From Nitrosomonas sp. Is35 (GTDB lineage: Bacteria; Pseudomonadota; Gammaproteobacteria; Burkholderiales; Nitrosomonadaceae), in NCBI RefSeq assembly GCF_033063295.1, contig NZ_JAWJZH010000001.1, positions 992,001-1,056,000 on the forward strand: DNA of 64,000 bases, read 5' to 3'. The translations under genes and the position numbers were made by a program. Under the pieces are notes generated by a model. The model worked only from the letters and a program-made list of their open reading frames with translations, ran no database searches and was not told the origin of the DNA. Shown here piece after piece: positions 17,782 through 26,875 of this stretch; positions within the stretch are counted from its first letter, which is position 1; each line of letters opens with the position of its first letter.

Positions 17782-18405
17782 TTAATCGTGTGGTAATGTG
17801 GCGGCCAGCCAATTAACCAATTCATCCAGCAGTTGATTAGTCGCCGCGCTTAATGCAGACACCGCTCCCGCTGCATCGGCCGAAGGCGCTTTTGCCGTGA
17901 TGTTGAAATCTTTCTGCGCCAGCAGTTTGCGTGTACTGCGTTCGATCAAACTGGCGCGCAAACCGGCCACAATGCGGCTATCCGCGGCTGTATCAAACAC
18001 TTGTGAGAATTCTTCCAGCTCGGTATGTAGTACATGATCGGCAGTTGCGATGCTGTTGTCTTTAATCACTTGTTCTTGCGTACCGGCGACGATACGGTTG
18101 CGCAGCTGCTGCGTAAACAGAGCGGCAGGCGTGGCAATCCAGCGATTACTGGCGTAGGTGTACGATTGTGTTGGATTGTGATACAGCAGGCGGTAATGAA
18201 TCGCTTTGCTATCCAGCCATACCGGCGCTGTCGTGTCCGTAACCAGCAAGCTATTCTTCCGCAGCTGGGCGGGCTGAACCGATGGCTGGGATAACGCTGG
18301 TGTCTGGATACCAAAATCGTACACAGCTGTGGATTGCGATTTATGCAGAACAGTACAACCCGGCAGCAGGCAGATGATGGCGAGCAACAAGAGTATTCTG
18401 GTCAT
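17782..18405 (-). CDS. Mla/Pqi-type transport auxiliary lipoprotein (PqiC-like)
   Basis: The 207-residue protein starts with a lipoprotein signal (MTRILLLLAIICLLPGC, cysteine 17) and continues as an ABC_trans_aux/PqiC domain: YDFG near residue 30, WLDSKAIHYRLLY (about 62-74) and the pattern ASNRWIATPAALFTQQL. Such lipoproteins stand in the outer membrane opposite MCE proteins and help pass lipids across the periplasm. A longer in-frame reading to 18555 lacks a signal. AAGGAG before ATG 18405 and a 4-base gap to the MCE gene fix the start. It is the last gene of the mlaE-mlaF-mlaD-like operon. Confidence 0.87.
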   Translation of the reverse strand: MTRILLLLAIICLLPGCTVLHKSQSTAVYDFGIQTPALSQPSVQPAQLRKNSLLVTDTTAPVWLDSKAIHYRLLYHNPTQSYTYASNRWIATPAALFTQQLRNRIVAGTQEQVIKDNSIATADHVLHTELEEFSQVFDTAADSRIVAGLRASLIERSTRKLLAQKDFNITAKAPSADAAGAVSALSAATNQLLDELVNWLAATLPHD

Positions 18406-18409
18406 TGGC

Positions 18410-19300
18410 TTACTCCTTGGGGGACACAAAACCGGCTTCTCCAGGACCCGGCAAGGGGGAAGGGCGGCCAAATAATAAACTTTGCGGGTTTTCTTCCAAT
18501 TGATGCAAAACCTTATCAAAATTATGCGAACTACGGGCAATGCTGTGACTGGCATTGCGCAATTCAGGAATCGTCATGGCCAGTTCTTGCGTGCTGTGCG
18601 ACAAGCTGTCAAAAATGCCATCTTTCTGATTGATTTTGGCAACGGTTATATTGATTTCACCCAGGATCTGATCCAGACGTTTAACCAGCGTCGCTGATTC
18701 GATTGTGAGTTCAGTGAATGAGGTGAGCACAGGCTGCAAGTGACCGGCAATACCATCAAAATTGCGCGTGGCTTTTTGAATATTATGCAGAATATGGAAA
18801 ACTTGATCTTGATTCTCATCGTTCAGCAAATGGTTCATTTTTAACACTAACTGATTGACATTGGTGAGTAAGTCCTGCCCGGATCCGGCGACTTCGTCGA
18901 GCAATGAACGGCGCATCGGGATTCGCGCGTCATGGGCCAGTTGATCAGTACCGATGCCATCGTCGTTCAGTTGAATGTAAGCCAATCCGGTAACGCCTTG
19001 ATAGCCCAACTGCGCGTAAGTGCTGCTTCTGAGTATGACATTCTCGTTCACTGAAATACGCACAAGAATTTGCTGCTGATTCTCCGGATCAAATTCGATA
19101 TTTTCAACTTTACCGATGTTAACACCGCGATAATGCACCGCCGACTGCGGATTAAGCCCGCTCACCGATTCTTTGGTGACGACGAGATAATCGATGCGCT
19201 GAATGTTGCTGCCACTAAACCACACCGTCACTAAAGCGATGGCGATGCTCAGAAAAATGACAAAGATACCTGCTACGAGGGCATGGGCACGGTTTTCCAT
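18410..19300 (-). CDS. mlaD: MCE-family lipid transport protein (MlaD-like)
   Basis: The 296-residue protein has one N-terminal membrane segment (about 8-29) and a single MCE domain (about 40-118, with VSGLNPQSAVHYRGVNIGKV) followed by a long helical tail. MCE proteins form hexameric periplasmic rings through which phospholipids pass between the membranes. It overlaps the ATPase gene upstream by 28 bases. The long C-terminal helix (about 150-280) is larger than in MlaD of E. coli and more like the PqiB/YebT or beta-proteobacterial type, so the exact substrate and direction remain open. Confidence 0.9.
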   Translation of the reverse strand: MENRAHALVAGIFVIFLSIAIALVTVWFSGSNIQRIDYLVVTKESVSGLNPQSAVHYRGVNIGKVENIEFDPENQQQILVRISVNENVILRSSTYAQLGYQGVTGLAYIQLNDDGIGTDQLAHDARIPMRRSLLDEVAGSGQDLLTNVNQLVLKMNHLLNDENQDQVFHILHNIQKATRNFDGIAGHLQPVLTSFTELTIESATLVKRLDQILGEINITVAKINQKDGIFDSLSHSTQELAMTIPELRNASHSIARSSHNFDKVLHQLEENPQSLLFGRPSPLPGPGEAGFVSPKE

Positions 19301-20085
19301 GTTTGCTCCGAGTTGTTTTGTTGCTCAATTTTATGCCGTATGCTTTTGAAGTAACTATTGATAAAAGGATGCGGAAAGCGGTATACCTGGTCCAAGGCGC
19401 CGATGACAACCACTTGTTGATCGGCTAGAACGGCAACCCGGTCGGATAGCGCGACCAATGTATCCAAATCATGCGTCACCATGACAATCGTCAGATCCAT
19501 TTCGCTGCGCAATGCCAGCACTAATTCTACGAAACTTTCACTCAGCTCGGGGTCCAGTCCGGCGGTGGGTTCGTCCAGAAACAGTATTTCCGGATCCAAT
19601 GCCAGCGCTCTTGCCAGCGCCACGCGTTTGATCATGCCGCCGGATAAGGCGGCGGGCATTTTGTTCGCGTGCTCGGGTCCGATGGCCACCATATTCAGTT
19701 TAACCATCACCAGATCCCGGATCACGTCTTCGCTCAAGGTGTGCAATTCACGCAAAGGCAGCGCAATATTATCGAATACAGTCAACGCGCTGAATAATGC
19801 GCCTTGCTGAAAAAGCACGCCTGAACGGCTGCGGATATTTTTTCTGTGTGGATTGATGTCAGCGTTTGAACGAGTGCCGCCAAAAACTTTGACGCTGCCT
19901 TGCGACGGTTCTTCCAATCCCAGCATCTGGCGTAACAACGTGGTTTTTCCGCTGCCCGATCCGCCGATCAGTGTCAGTACTTCACCGCGGTAAACGCATA
20001 AATTGATATCGCGATGCACGATATGATTTCCGAAACGGGTATAGAGCGATTCAATCTCGATGATGCATTCCGGTTTTGTCATCAT
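19273..20085 (-). CDS. mlaF: ABC transporter ATP-binding protein (MlaF-like)
   Basis: The 270-residue nucleotide-binding protein has Walker A GGSGSGKTT (about 37-45), the signature ALSGGMIKRVALARAL (about 145-160), Walker B EILFLDEPTAGLD (about 168-180) and the switch histidine in VMVTHDLDTL. The sequence LDPELSESFVELV after Walker B is typical of MlaF. It energises the MlaE permease encoded immediately upstream; the mlaE stop touches this start (TAGATGATG). Two ATGs in tandem (20085 and 20082) are possible. Confidence 0.92.
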   Translation of the reverse strand: MMTKPECIIEIESLYTRFGNHIVHRDINLCVYRGEVLTLIGGSGSGKTTLLRQMLGLEEPSQGSVKVFGGTRSNADINPHRKNIRSRSGVLFQQGALFSALTVFDNIALPLRELHTLSEDVIRDLVMVKLNMVAIGPEHANKMPAALSGGMIKRVALARALALDPEILFLDEPTAGLDPELSESFVELVLALRSEMDLTIVMVTHDLDTLVALSDRVAVLADQQVVVIGALDQVYRFPHPFINSYFKSIRHKIEQQNNSEQTWKTVPMPS

Positions 20086-21252
20086 CTAGGTAAGCCCCAC
20101 GTCTGAGAACAATATGGCGAAAATGGCGTCGATAATGATCACCATGGTGATTGCGGTTACCACCGAAGAAGTGGTGCCTTCACCCAGGCTTTCAGTGTTG
20201 GGTTTGATCCTTAAACCGAAATGACACGCGATGAGCGCGATGACCATGCCGCATACAGCCCCTTTGCCGAGTCCGAGCCATAAGTTGGCAATCGGCACTG
20301 CATCCGGCAGTGCTGACAAAAAGTATTGCGCGTTCAAACCTAACTGCCATTCCGCAGCGACTATGCCGCCCAGCAAAGCGATCGCGCTGGTCCACACCAC
20401 CAGCAAAGGCATCGCGATACCGAGTCCCAGCACTTTCGGTAATATCAGACGCTGGCTATGCGAGATGCCCATCACCGTCAGGGCATCCAATTCCTGAGTT
20501 ACGCGCATGACACCGAGTTGCGCCGTCATGGACGACCCGGAGCGGCCGGCAACCAGGATCGCCGCCAGCATGGGGCCCAGTTCACGGATGATACTGATTC
20601 CCAATATGTTGATAATAAAGATATCCGCGCCAAATAACTGTAATTGTTTGGAAGAAAGATAACTTAAAACAATACCGATCAGAAACCCGACCAGCGCGGT
20701 AATGCCGAGCGCCTGCGCCCCGGTGCGGTATAAGTTGGCGGAGATTTCGCGCCAGGGGATATAAACCGGATTGCGGAACAAATAAATTACATCGAGCAGC
20801 AATTGGCCAATCAAGCTGACCAGACCGATGGCATGTTGCCATAACAGCAAGGCCAATCCGCCCAAAGCGGTTAAAGGCCAGAGCAAATCCCGGTATGGGG
20901 TTTCCGTTTTGATCGCTGGGAGTTGCTCCAAACGCGCAAACATTTTTTCGTGTTCCGGGCGCAGCTGAAGATGTTCCGGCCGTTGCGCTTTCCACGCACG
21001 CCACAGCAGGGTCGTGCCCGCGATATCCATTTGCTGGATGCCGGTCAGATCCCAGTGCAGATCGCGATTTTTGGCTTGCTTGCTCAGCTCATCCATGAGT
21101 GACTTGAGGATCGGCTCTAACGCCGTCAACGTATAGTTACCGGTTAAAACGATATGCGCGAGACCAGCTCTGGTGGAAAGCTGAAACCATTGTTGCATCG
21201 TATTGGCAGGCGGATCGCTGGTGTGCATTAATTCTGGCTTGGGTTCATTCAT
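20086..21252 (-). CDS. mlaE: MlaE-family permease with N-terminal STAS domain
   Basis: The 388-residue protein combines a STAS-like domain (about 20-110, with DLTGIQQMDIAGTTLLWRAW) and a MlaE permease domain (about 140-388) with five or six membrane helices and the EQ-loop-like stretch LGVMRVTQELDALTVMGIS. In E. coli the STAS protein MlaB is separate; here the two are fused. The permease moves phospholipids with MlaF and the MCE protein. Alternative starts at 21273 (ATG) and 21279 (TTG) exist, and none has a clear ribosome binding site, so the N-terminus is uncertain by up to nine residues. First gene of the operon. Confidence 0.88.
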   Translation of the reverse strand: MNEPKPELMHTSDPPANTMQQWFQLSTRAGLAHIVLTGNYTLTALEPILKSLMDELSKQAKNRDLHWDLTGIQQMDIAGTTLLWRAWKAQRPEHLQLRPEHEKMFARLEQLPAIKTETPYRDLLWPLTALGGLALLLWQHAIGLVSLIGQLLLDVIYLFRNPVYIPWREISANLYRTGAQALGITALVGFLIGIVLSYLSSKQLQLFGADIFIINILGISIIRELGPMLAAILVAGRSGSSMTAQLGVMRVTQELDALTVMGISHSQRLILPKVLGLGIAMPLLVVWTSAIALLGGIVAAEWQLGLNAQYFLSALPDAVPIANLWLGLGKGAVCGMVIALIACHFGLRIKPNTESLGEGTTSSVVTAITMVIIIDAIFAILFSDVGLT

Positions 21253-21427
21253 AGGAATGCCAAGTATAGTCATAAACAATCGGGATAATTTTTACTCTTT
21301 AAAAATCCGGATATCCTTTTGAAGGATACTCTGATCTGACCGGCTAACAGCAGTTATTGTAACGTGTTACAGCAAAACAGTTGAATCGGATTGCGGGCGC
21401 GGCAGGAAAAACGGGAATGCAACGGCG

Positions 21428-22888
21428 CTATTTGGTTTGTGCAACGGCAGCGCGCGCCAGCGCCGGGTTATCCGAAAAGTATTTTTTGATGCCCAGGAAC
21501 ATCGCGTCCGCCATTCTATCCTGATAGCCCTTGCTGCGTAGTTTTTCTTCTTCTTTGGGGTTGCTGAGAAACGCGGTTTCCACCAGGATGGAAGGAATGT
21601 CGGGTGATTTCAGCACCGCGAAACCCGCTTGCTCGACATTTCTTTTGTGCAAGTGATTAATGCCGCCTAACTGTTTTAAAACGTATTCGGCGAGCTTCAC
21701 GCTATCGTTGATAGTCGCATTCAGCGACAGATCCAGCAGCAGCTCCTTGATGTCTTTTGATTTCGAGGTGATATCGATGCCGCCCATCAAATCGCTATCA
21801 ACGCTGTTTTCCTTGTTGGCAAGCCAGCTTGCCGTGGTCGAGGTGGCGCCATGTTCGGACAGCGTGAAAACCGAGGAACCGTGCGCGTGCGCTTTGGGAT
21901 TGGCATCGGCATGGATCGACACGAACAAGTCGGCATTGGCGCGCCGGGCGTTAATGCGGCGTTGCGGCAGTGAAATGTAATAATCGCCGTCACGGGTCAG
22001 AACGGCGCGCATATTGGGTTCCTTGTCGATCCGCTCTTTCAGTTTTCGCGCGATCGCCAGGGTTACATCTTTCTCGTAGGTGCCCTGATTGCCGACTGCA
22101 CCGGGATCCTTGCCGCCATGACCGGGATCGATGGCGACGATAATGATGCGTGGAGCTTTGCTGGGTTTGCGGTTTTGCGCAGTGGGAGACGAAGCGGGAG
22201 AATTATTGTTCTGCTTGGCTTGATTCAACTGCGGCTTGGGCGCGTGCGGCCAGACAAGCGGGGCTTGCGGGCTGGTTTTGGGTTGTTTGGCGCCGCCTTG
22301 CACCAGCGTGGCAACCAATTCATCCAAAACATCCGCTTCAAAATCCGTGCTAGCAGCAGAACCGGAGCGGGCAGTCTGATCCGCCTTGCCGGTTTTATCC
22401 GGATGATGGATATCCAGAATCAAGCGATGCGCAAAATTCTCCTTGGGCTCGATCACAAAGGTGCGCGGCACGACATTGGCTTTCAGATCGAACACCAGCC
22501 GGATGACGTGCGGTTTATATTGCCCGACGCGGATTTTCTGCACGAAAGGATCAATCGCATCGACCTTTTGCGGGAGTGCCGAAAGCGCCTGTGAGAGTTT
22601 GGTATTGCTTAAATCGATAACCACGCGGTGCGGGTTTTCCAGCATGCTTAATTCATATTCAAGCGGCTGATTGGACTCCAGGGTGATGCGCGTGTAATCC
22701 GGCGTTAATCCGACACGAACCGATTGAACGGTAGTATCTGCGGCCAGCGCTGTTTGACTGGAACCTATCCAGCAACAGAAAAAGACCAGTATAAAAAATA
22801 TCAGGAAGTTTTTTTTGACGGCAGCATAGGTGTTGCTATTGGAATACGCAATCACTCGCTTTTTGGGTTGTTCCAATGTATCAAACAT
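21428..22888 (-). CDS. amiC: N-acetylmuramoyl-L-alanine amidase (AmiC-like)
   Basis: This periplasmic zinc amidase cuts the peptide from peptidoglycan during daughter-cell separation. The 486-residue precursor has a membrane/signal segment at about 27-49, an AMIN domain (about 55-150) that targets septal peptidoglycan, a proline/asparagine-rich linker (about 195-245), and an Amidase_3 catalytic domain with zinc ligands in IDPGHGGKDPG, YEKDVTLAIA and FVSIHADANP and the catalytic glutamate in ILVETAFLSNP. It has no LysM domain, which separates it from AmiB-type forms with LysM. The gene overlaps the end of tsaE by 37 bases, the order tsaE-ami seen in many proteobacteria. Confidence 0.94.
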   Translation of the reverse strand: MFDTLEQPKKRVIAYSNSNTYAAVKKNFLIFFILVFFCCWIGSSQTALAADTTVQSVRVGLTPDYTRITLESNQPLEYELSMLENPHRVVIDLSNTKLSQALSALPQKVDAIDPFVQKIRVGQYKPHVIRLVFDLKANVVPRTFVIEPKENFAHRLILDIHHPDKTGKADQTARSGSAASTDFEADVLDELVATLVQGGAKQPKTSPQAPLVWPHAPKPQLNQAKQNNNSPASSPTAQNRKPSKAPRIIIVAIDPGHGGKDPGAVGNQGTYEKDVTLAIARKLKERIDKEPNMRAVLTRDGDYYISLPQRRINARRANADLFVSIHADANPKAHAHGSSVFTLSEHGATSTTASWLANKENSVDSDLMGGIDITSKSKDIKELLLDLSLNATINDSVKLAEYVLKQLGGINHLHKRNVEQAGFAVLKSPDIPSILVETAFLSNPKEEEKLRSKGYQDRMADAMFLGIKKYFSDNPALARAAVAQTK

Positions 22889-23358
22889 TGTTTTCCTGCC
22901 TCTGTGCCAGCCCGGATTTCAATCCTGCGGCCGTTGTCAAGAATGCTGAAGATGAGCTGCAAATCGGCTTCCGGCAATAAATTGCCTGCTTTTTCAGGCC
23001 ATTCCACCAAACAAATTGCGTCTGAATTAAAGTAATCGCGGAAGCCTGCTTCTTCCCATTCGAGGTAATCATTGAACCGATAAAAATCAAAGTGATACAA
23101 GTATAACGCAGAGATTTTATAGATTTCAACTAAATTATAGGTAGGACTTTTGACTACATGCTGATATCCGAGGCCGTGTAGAATACCGCGCGTCAAGGTT
23201 GTTTTGCCCGCACCGAGATTGCCGCTCAGATAAATGGCCAGTCCGGAATGCAAGCAGGCAGTCAGTTTTTTACCGAATGCCAGCGTTGCCGCTTCATCTG
23301 CAAGAAAGCAGGTAACACCTTGTGCTGATTCAGTATCTGTCGAACGAGCGTTATGCAA
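22852..23358 (-). CDS. tsaE: tRNA threonylcarbamoyladenosine biosynthesis ATPase TsaE
   Basis: TsaE is the ATPase of the complex that puts the t6A modification on ANN-decoding tRNAs. The 168-residue protein has Walker A LSGNLGAGKTTLTRG (about 44-58), KSPTYNLVE (about 70-78), the conserved YHFDFYR (about 88-94) and the VEWPEKAG motif. The only start in this frame is TTG at 23358, which overlaps the divergent queG start codon by six bases. It overlaps amiC at its 3' end by 37 bases. Confidence 0.93.
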   Translation of the reverse strand: MHNARSTDTESAQGVTCFLADEAATLAFGKKLTACLHSGLAIYLSGNLGAGKTTLTRGILHGLGYQHVVKSPTYNLVEIYKISALYLYHFDFYRFNDYLEWEEAGFRDYFNSDAICLVEWPEKAGNLLPEADLQLIFSILDNGRRIEIRAGTEAGKQCLIHWNNPKSE

Positions 23359-24465
23359 GAAAATACCTCAACTAATAAATTGCCGGATTACACCGCCTTG
23401 GCGGCTGCCATCAAAACCTGGGGCAAGGAACTCGGATTTCACGATGTCCGCATCGCCGATGCGCAGGCGGATATGTCGGTGGTGGAATCCGGTCTGTTTC
23501 AATGGCTGGCGCAAGGATACCACGGTGACATGGATTATATGGCGAAACATGGCACCAAACGTACCCGGCCCGCCGAGCTTGAGCCCGGCACGCAGCGGGT
23601 GGTTTCGGTGTGCATGAACTATGCGCCGCCTGCTGTCAAAAATAGCTGGGATGTGATCCATGACGGTGACCGGGCCTTCATTTCGCGCTATGCGCTGGGG
23701 CGCGATTACCATAAAGTGATCCGCGCGCGACTACAAAAATTGGCCGACCGGATAACCAGCGAAGTCGGCACCTTCCAATATCGCGTATTTTCCGACAGCG
23801 CGCCGGTGATGGAAGTGGCCTGGGCGCAGAAATCCGGTCTGGGGTGGCGCGGCAAGCACACCTTATTGTTGAATCGCCAGGCCGGTTCGATGTTTTTTCT
23901 CGGTGAAATGTATATCGATTTGCCGCTGCCCGCCGACGATGCGGTGGGGGATTATTGCGGCAGTTGCTCCCGCTGCATCGATATTTGCCCGACGCAAGCG
24001 ATCATCGGGCCGTATCAAGTCGACGCGCGCCGTTGCATTTCCTATCTCACCATCGAATCGAAAGACAGCATTCCCGAGCCATTGCGGCCGCTGATCGGTA
24101 ACCGCATCTATGGCTGCGACGATTGCCAATTGGTATGCCCGTGGAATAAATTTGCCAAAATTACCAACGAAAACGACTTTCATGTGCGTAATGGCATGGA
24201 CGATGTGTCGCTCATTGAGTTATTCGGTTGGGATCAAGCCACATTCGATGCAAAACTGGCCGGCAGCGCGATCCGCCGCATCGGTCATACGCAATGGCTG
24301 CGCAATATCGCCGTCGGTTTGGGCAATGCGCCGTATTCCGCGGAAATCGTCAGCGCACTGCAAGCGCGCGCGGACGACCCATCGCACATGCTGCGTGAGC
24401 ATGTGCAGTGGGCGTTGCAGCAACAGGATCAAAAAAGAACCGCTATTCAGGAGTCATCAACATGA
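23353..24465 (+). CDS. queG: Epoxyqueuosine reductase
   Basis: QueG reduces epoxyqueuosine in tRNA to queuosine, using cobalamin and iron-sulphur clusters. The 370-residue protein has the cobalamin/active-site region [20 protein letters not shown] (about 139-158), the two ferredoxin-like 4Fe-4S motifs [16 protein letters not shown] (about 203-218) and [11 protein letters not shown] (about 257-267), and C-terminal HEAT-like repeats. Its ATG at 23353 lies inside the start region of divergent tsaE. The stop overlaps the purT start by ATGA. Confidence 0.95.
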   Translation: MQENTSTNKLPDYTALAAAIKTWGKELGFHDVRIADAQADMSVVESGLFQWLAQGYHGDMDYMAKHGTKRTRPAELEPGTQRVVSVCMNYAPPAVKNSWDVIHDGDRAFISRYALGRDYHKVIRARLQKLADRITSEVGTFQYRVFSDSAPVMEVAWAQKSGLGWRGKHTLLLNRQAGSMFFLGEMYIDLPLPADDAVGDYCGSCSRCIDICPTQAIIGPYQVDARRCISYLTIESKDSIPEPLRPLIGNRIYGCDDCQLVCPWNKFAKITNENDFHVRNGMDDVSLIELFGWDQATFDAKLAGSAIRRIGHTQWLRNIAVGLGNAPYSAEIVSALQARADDPSHMLREHVQWALQQQDQKRTAIQESST

Positions 24466-25673
24466 AAACACCATCAATCATCGGTACACCGCTGAGTGCA
24501 TCGGCAAAAAAAGTCATGCTGCTCGGCAGCGGCGAGCTCGGCAAGGAAGTCATCATCGCATTGCAGCGCCTCGGCGTTGAAACCATTGCGGTGGATCGCT
24601 ACGCCAACGCGCCGGGGCATCAAGTAGCGCATCGCGCGCATGTCATCAACATGGCGGATGGTCAGGCTTTGCGGGCATTGGTCGAAATGGAGCAACCCGA
24701 CATCATCGTGCCGGAAATCGAAGCGATCGCCACCGACATGCTGATCGAAATCGAGCAAGCCGGTATCGCGACCGTGATCCCGACGGCCCGTGCCGCGAAA
24801 CTGACGATGAATCGCGAAGGCATCCGCTGTCTGGCGGCGGAAACACTCGGTTTGCCGACATCGCCGTATGCTTTTGCCAATAGTTTGGATGAATTGCGCG
24901 CCGCGATCGACGGCAAAATCGGTTATCCCTGCATCGTCAAACCGGTCATGTCATCATCCGGAAAAGGGCAATCGCGTATCGATCAGGCCGGGGAGGTGGA
25001 AGCGGCGTGGCATTATGCCGCCAGCGGCAGCCGGGTCGATCAGGGGCGGGTCATCGTCGAAGGCGTGATCCACTTTGATTATGAAATCACGCAGCTGACA
25101 GTGCGCGCGTTGGATACGCATGGTGAAGTGCAAACGCATTTCTGCGAATCGATCGGGCATGTGCAGGTGCATGGCGATTATGTCGAAAGCTGGCAACCGC
25201 AGGCGATGTCCCTGGCGGCACTGCAACGTGCACGGGAAATCGCCAAGATCATCACCGATGATTTAGGCGGGTTGGGCATTTTTGGCGTGGAATTGTTCGT
25301 CAATGGCGACGACGTGTGGTTCAGCGAAGTCAGCCCGCGACCGCACGACACCGGTATGGTGACGATGTGCAGCCAGAAACAGAGCGAGTTCGACTTGCAC
25401 GCGCGCGCGATTTTGGGGCTGCCGGTCGATACGGCGCTGCTCGCACCCGGCGCCAGCGCGGTGATTTACGGTCAACTCGAAGCCAAAGGCATCGCATTTT
25501 CCGGCGTAGCCGAAGCGCTGCAAGTACCGCAAAGCGATATCCGCCTGTTCGGCAAGCCGGAATCGTTCAAACGCCGCCGCATGGGCGTTGCGCTCGCAAA
25601 TGGCGCGGATACCGGCGAAGCCCGCAGCCGTGCTAAACTTGCCGCCAGCCGGGTGACACCGATCAAAGATTAA
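24462..25673 (+). CDS. purT: Formate-dependent phosphoribosylglycinamide formyltransferase
   Basis: PurT formylates glycinamide ribonucleotide with formate and ATP, the folate-independent version of the third purine step. The 403-residue ATP-grasp protein has the N-terminal nucleotide/substrate region [20 protein letters not shown] (about 14-33), the ATP-binding segment [12 protein letters not shown] (about 160-171), and the metal-binding end [16 protein letters not shown] (about 286-301). AGGAG nine bases before ATG 24462 fixes the start, and the ATG overlaps the queG stop. Confidence 0.96.
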   Translation: MKTPSIIGTPLSASAKKVMLLGSGELGKEVIIALQRLGVETIAVDRYANAPGHQVAHRAHVINMADGQALRALVEMEQPDIIVPEIEAIATDMLIEIEQAGIATVIPTARAAKLTMNREGIRCLAAETLGLPTSPYAFANSLDELRAAIDGKIGYPCIVKPVMSSSGKGQSRIDQAGEVEAAWHYAASGSRVDQGRVIVEGVIHFDYEITQLTVRALDTHGEVQTHFCESIGHVQVHGDYVESWQPQAMSLAALQRAREIAKIITDDLGGLGIFGVELFVNGDDVWFSEVSPRPHDTGMVTMCSQKQSEFDLHARAILGLPVDTALLAPGASAVIYGQLEAKGIAFSGVAEALQVPQSDIRLFGKPESFKRRRMGVALANGADTGEARSRAKLAASRVTPIKD

Positions 25674-25685
25674 TTTTTAATCAAC

Positions 25686-25834
25686 ATGTGGGCGTCTCTA
25701 AAAATTCAGAGTTTTAGACAAGACGAGGCGAGAGCAAAAAATATTTTCGCGGCATATGATTGATATGTAAGGAAATATTTTTTGTGATCAACGAAGTATT
25801 GTAACAAAATATGAATTTTTAGAGATGCCCACAT
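25686..25834. repeat. MITE-like element with 23-base terminal inverted repeats
   Basis: The 149-base segment between purT and the mutarotase gene begins with ATGTGGGCGTCTCTAAAAAT (25686 on) and ends with its reverse complement (25812-25834); the two 23-base arms differ at one position. The interior is AT-rich and has no coding frame. The bases AAC flank both ends and could be a 3-base target duplication. It looks like a non-autonomous insertion, but the parent transposon is not in the window. Confidence 0.72.
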
Positions 25835-25850
25835 AACAAAGGAAAATATC

Positions 25851-26759
25851 ATGACAATCGAACAACTCAACACGCAATTTGGCATCGCAGGCAAAGTGGA
25901 ATTTATCGCTGGCAACGGCGGACTGCCGATGATTCAAGTGAAAACCGCCAAAGCTAAAGCACTGATTTCAATTCATGCCGGTCAGGTGTTGTCGTATCAA
26001 CCCGCCGGTGAACCGGAAGATGTAATGTTCTTGAGCGCGAAAGCGTATTACCAGGACGGCAAAGCGATCAAAGGCGGCGCGCCAATTTGCTGGCCGTGGT
26101 TCGGCGCCGATCCGGAAGGCAAAGGCCGCCCCGGGCACGGTTTCGTGCGCAATCGCGGCTGGAATGTGGTGGCGACCGAGGCACTGGCCAATGGCGACAT
26201 CAAAGTCACCATTGGTTTGGACGACACGCCGGAAACGCAAGCCATCTGGCCGCATGCCTTCAGTCTGCGGCAGGAAATCGTCATCGGCGACAGCTTGAAT
26301 CTGTCATTGATCACGCGCAACACCGGCAAGGAAGCATTCACCATCACTCAGGCGTTTCACACTTATTTCAAGGTCGGCGACATCTCCCGCGCAAAAGTAT
26401 TGGGGCTGGCCGGTTGCGATTATCTCGACAAAGCCGGTGGTGGCAGCACACAAAAACATCAATCCGGTGACGTGACCATCGATGCCGAAGTCGACCGCAT
26501 CTATCTGAACGTCGGCAATACCCTGACCATCGACGACGCAGCCTTGAACCGCCGCATCCAGATCACCTCGCAAGGCAGTAAAACCGCGGTGGTGTGGAAT
26601 CCCTGGGAGAAAATTGCCAAGGATATGGCGGATCTGGAAGATCACGATTACCAGCGTCTGCTGTGCGTGGAAACGACTAATGCGGCGGATGATGTTGTTG
26701 AAGTTGCGCCGGGTGGGGAGTGCCGGTTGGTGGCTAATTATCGGGTGGTGCTCGGGTAA
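25851..26759 (+). CDS. D-hexose-6-phosphate mutarotase (YeaD-like)
   Basis: The 302-residue protein is a galactose-mutarotase-fold enzyme of the YeaD/glucose-6-phosphate 1-epimerase group, which interconverts the anomers of hexose-6-phosphates. It shows GGAPICWPWFG (about 67-77), PGHGFVRNRGWNV (about 85-97), the catalytic histidine in QAFHTYFKVGDI (about 164-175), and VVWNPWEKIAKDMADL (about 245-260). AAGGAAAA precedes ATG 25851. The MITE-like element ends 17 bases before the start codon, so the promoter may be partly formed by it. Confidence 0.92.
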   Translation: MTIEQLNTQFGIAGKVEFIAGNGGLPMIQVKTAKAKALISIHAGQVLSYQPAGEPEDVMFLSAKAYYQDGKAIKGGAPICWPWFGADPEGKGRPGHGFVRNRGWNVVATEALANGDIKVTIGLDDTPETQAIWPHAFSLRQEIVIGDSLNLSLITRNTGKEAFTITQAFHTYFKVGDISRAKVLGLAGCDYLDKAGGGSTQKHQSGDVTIDAEVDRIYLNVGNTLTIDDAALNRRIQITSQGSKTAVVWNPWEKIAKDMADLEDHDYQRLLCVETTNAADDVVEVAPGGECRLVANYRVVLG

Positions 26760-26875
26760 ATAATCGGTTATGAATTGGAACATGGACTCGCACCTAAGAT
26801 TTGATCAAGTCAATTTTGTGATTGATATTGTTATGTCAAGATATGATCCTTTTGTGTTATTGAGCAATTTTTGAT

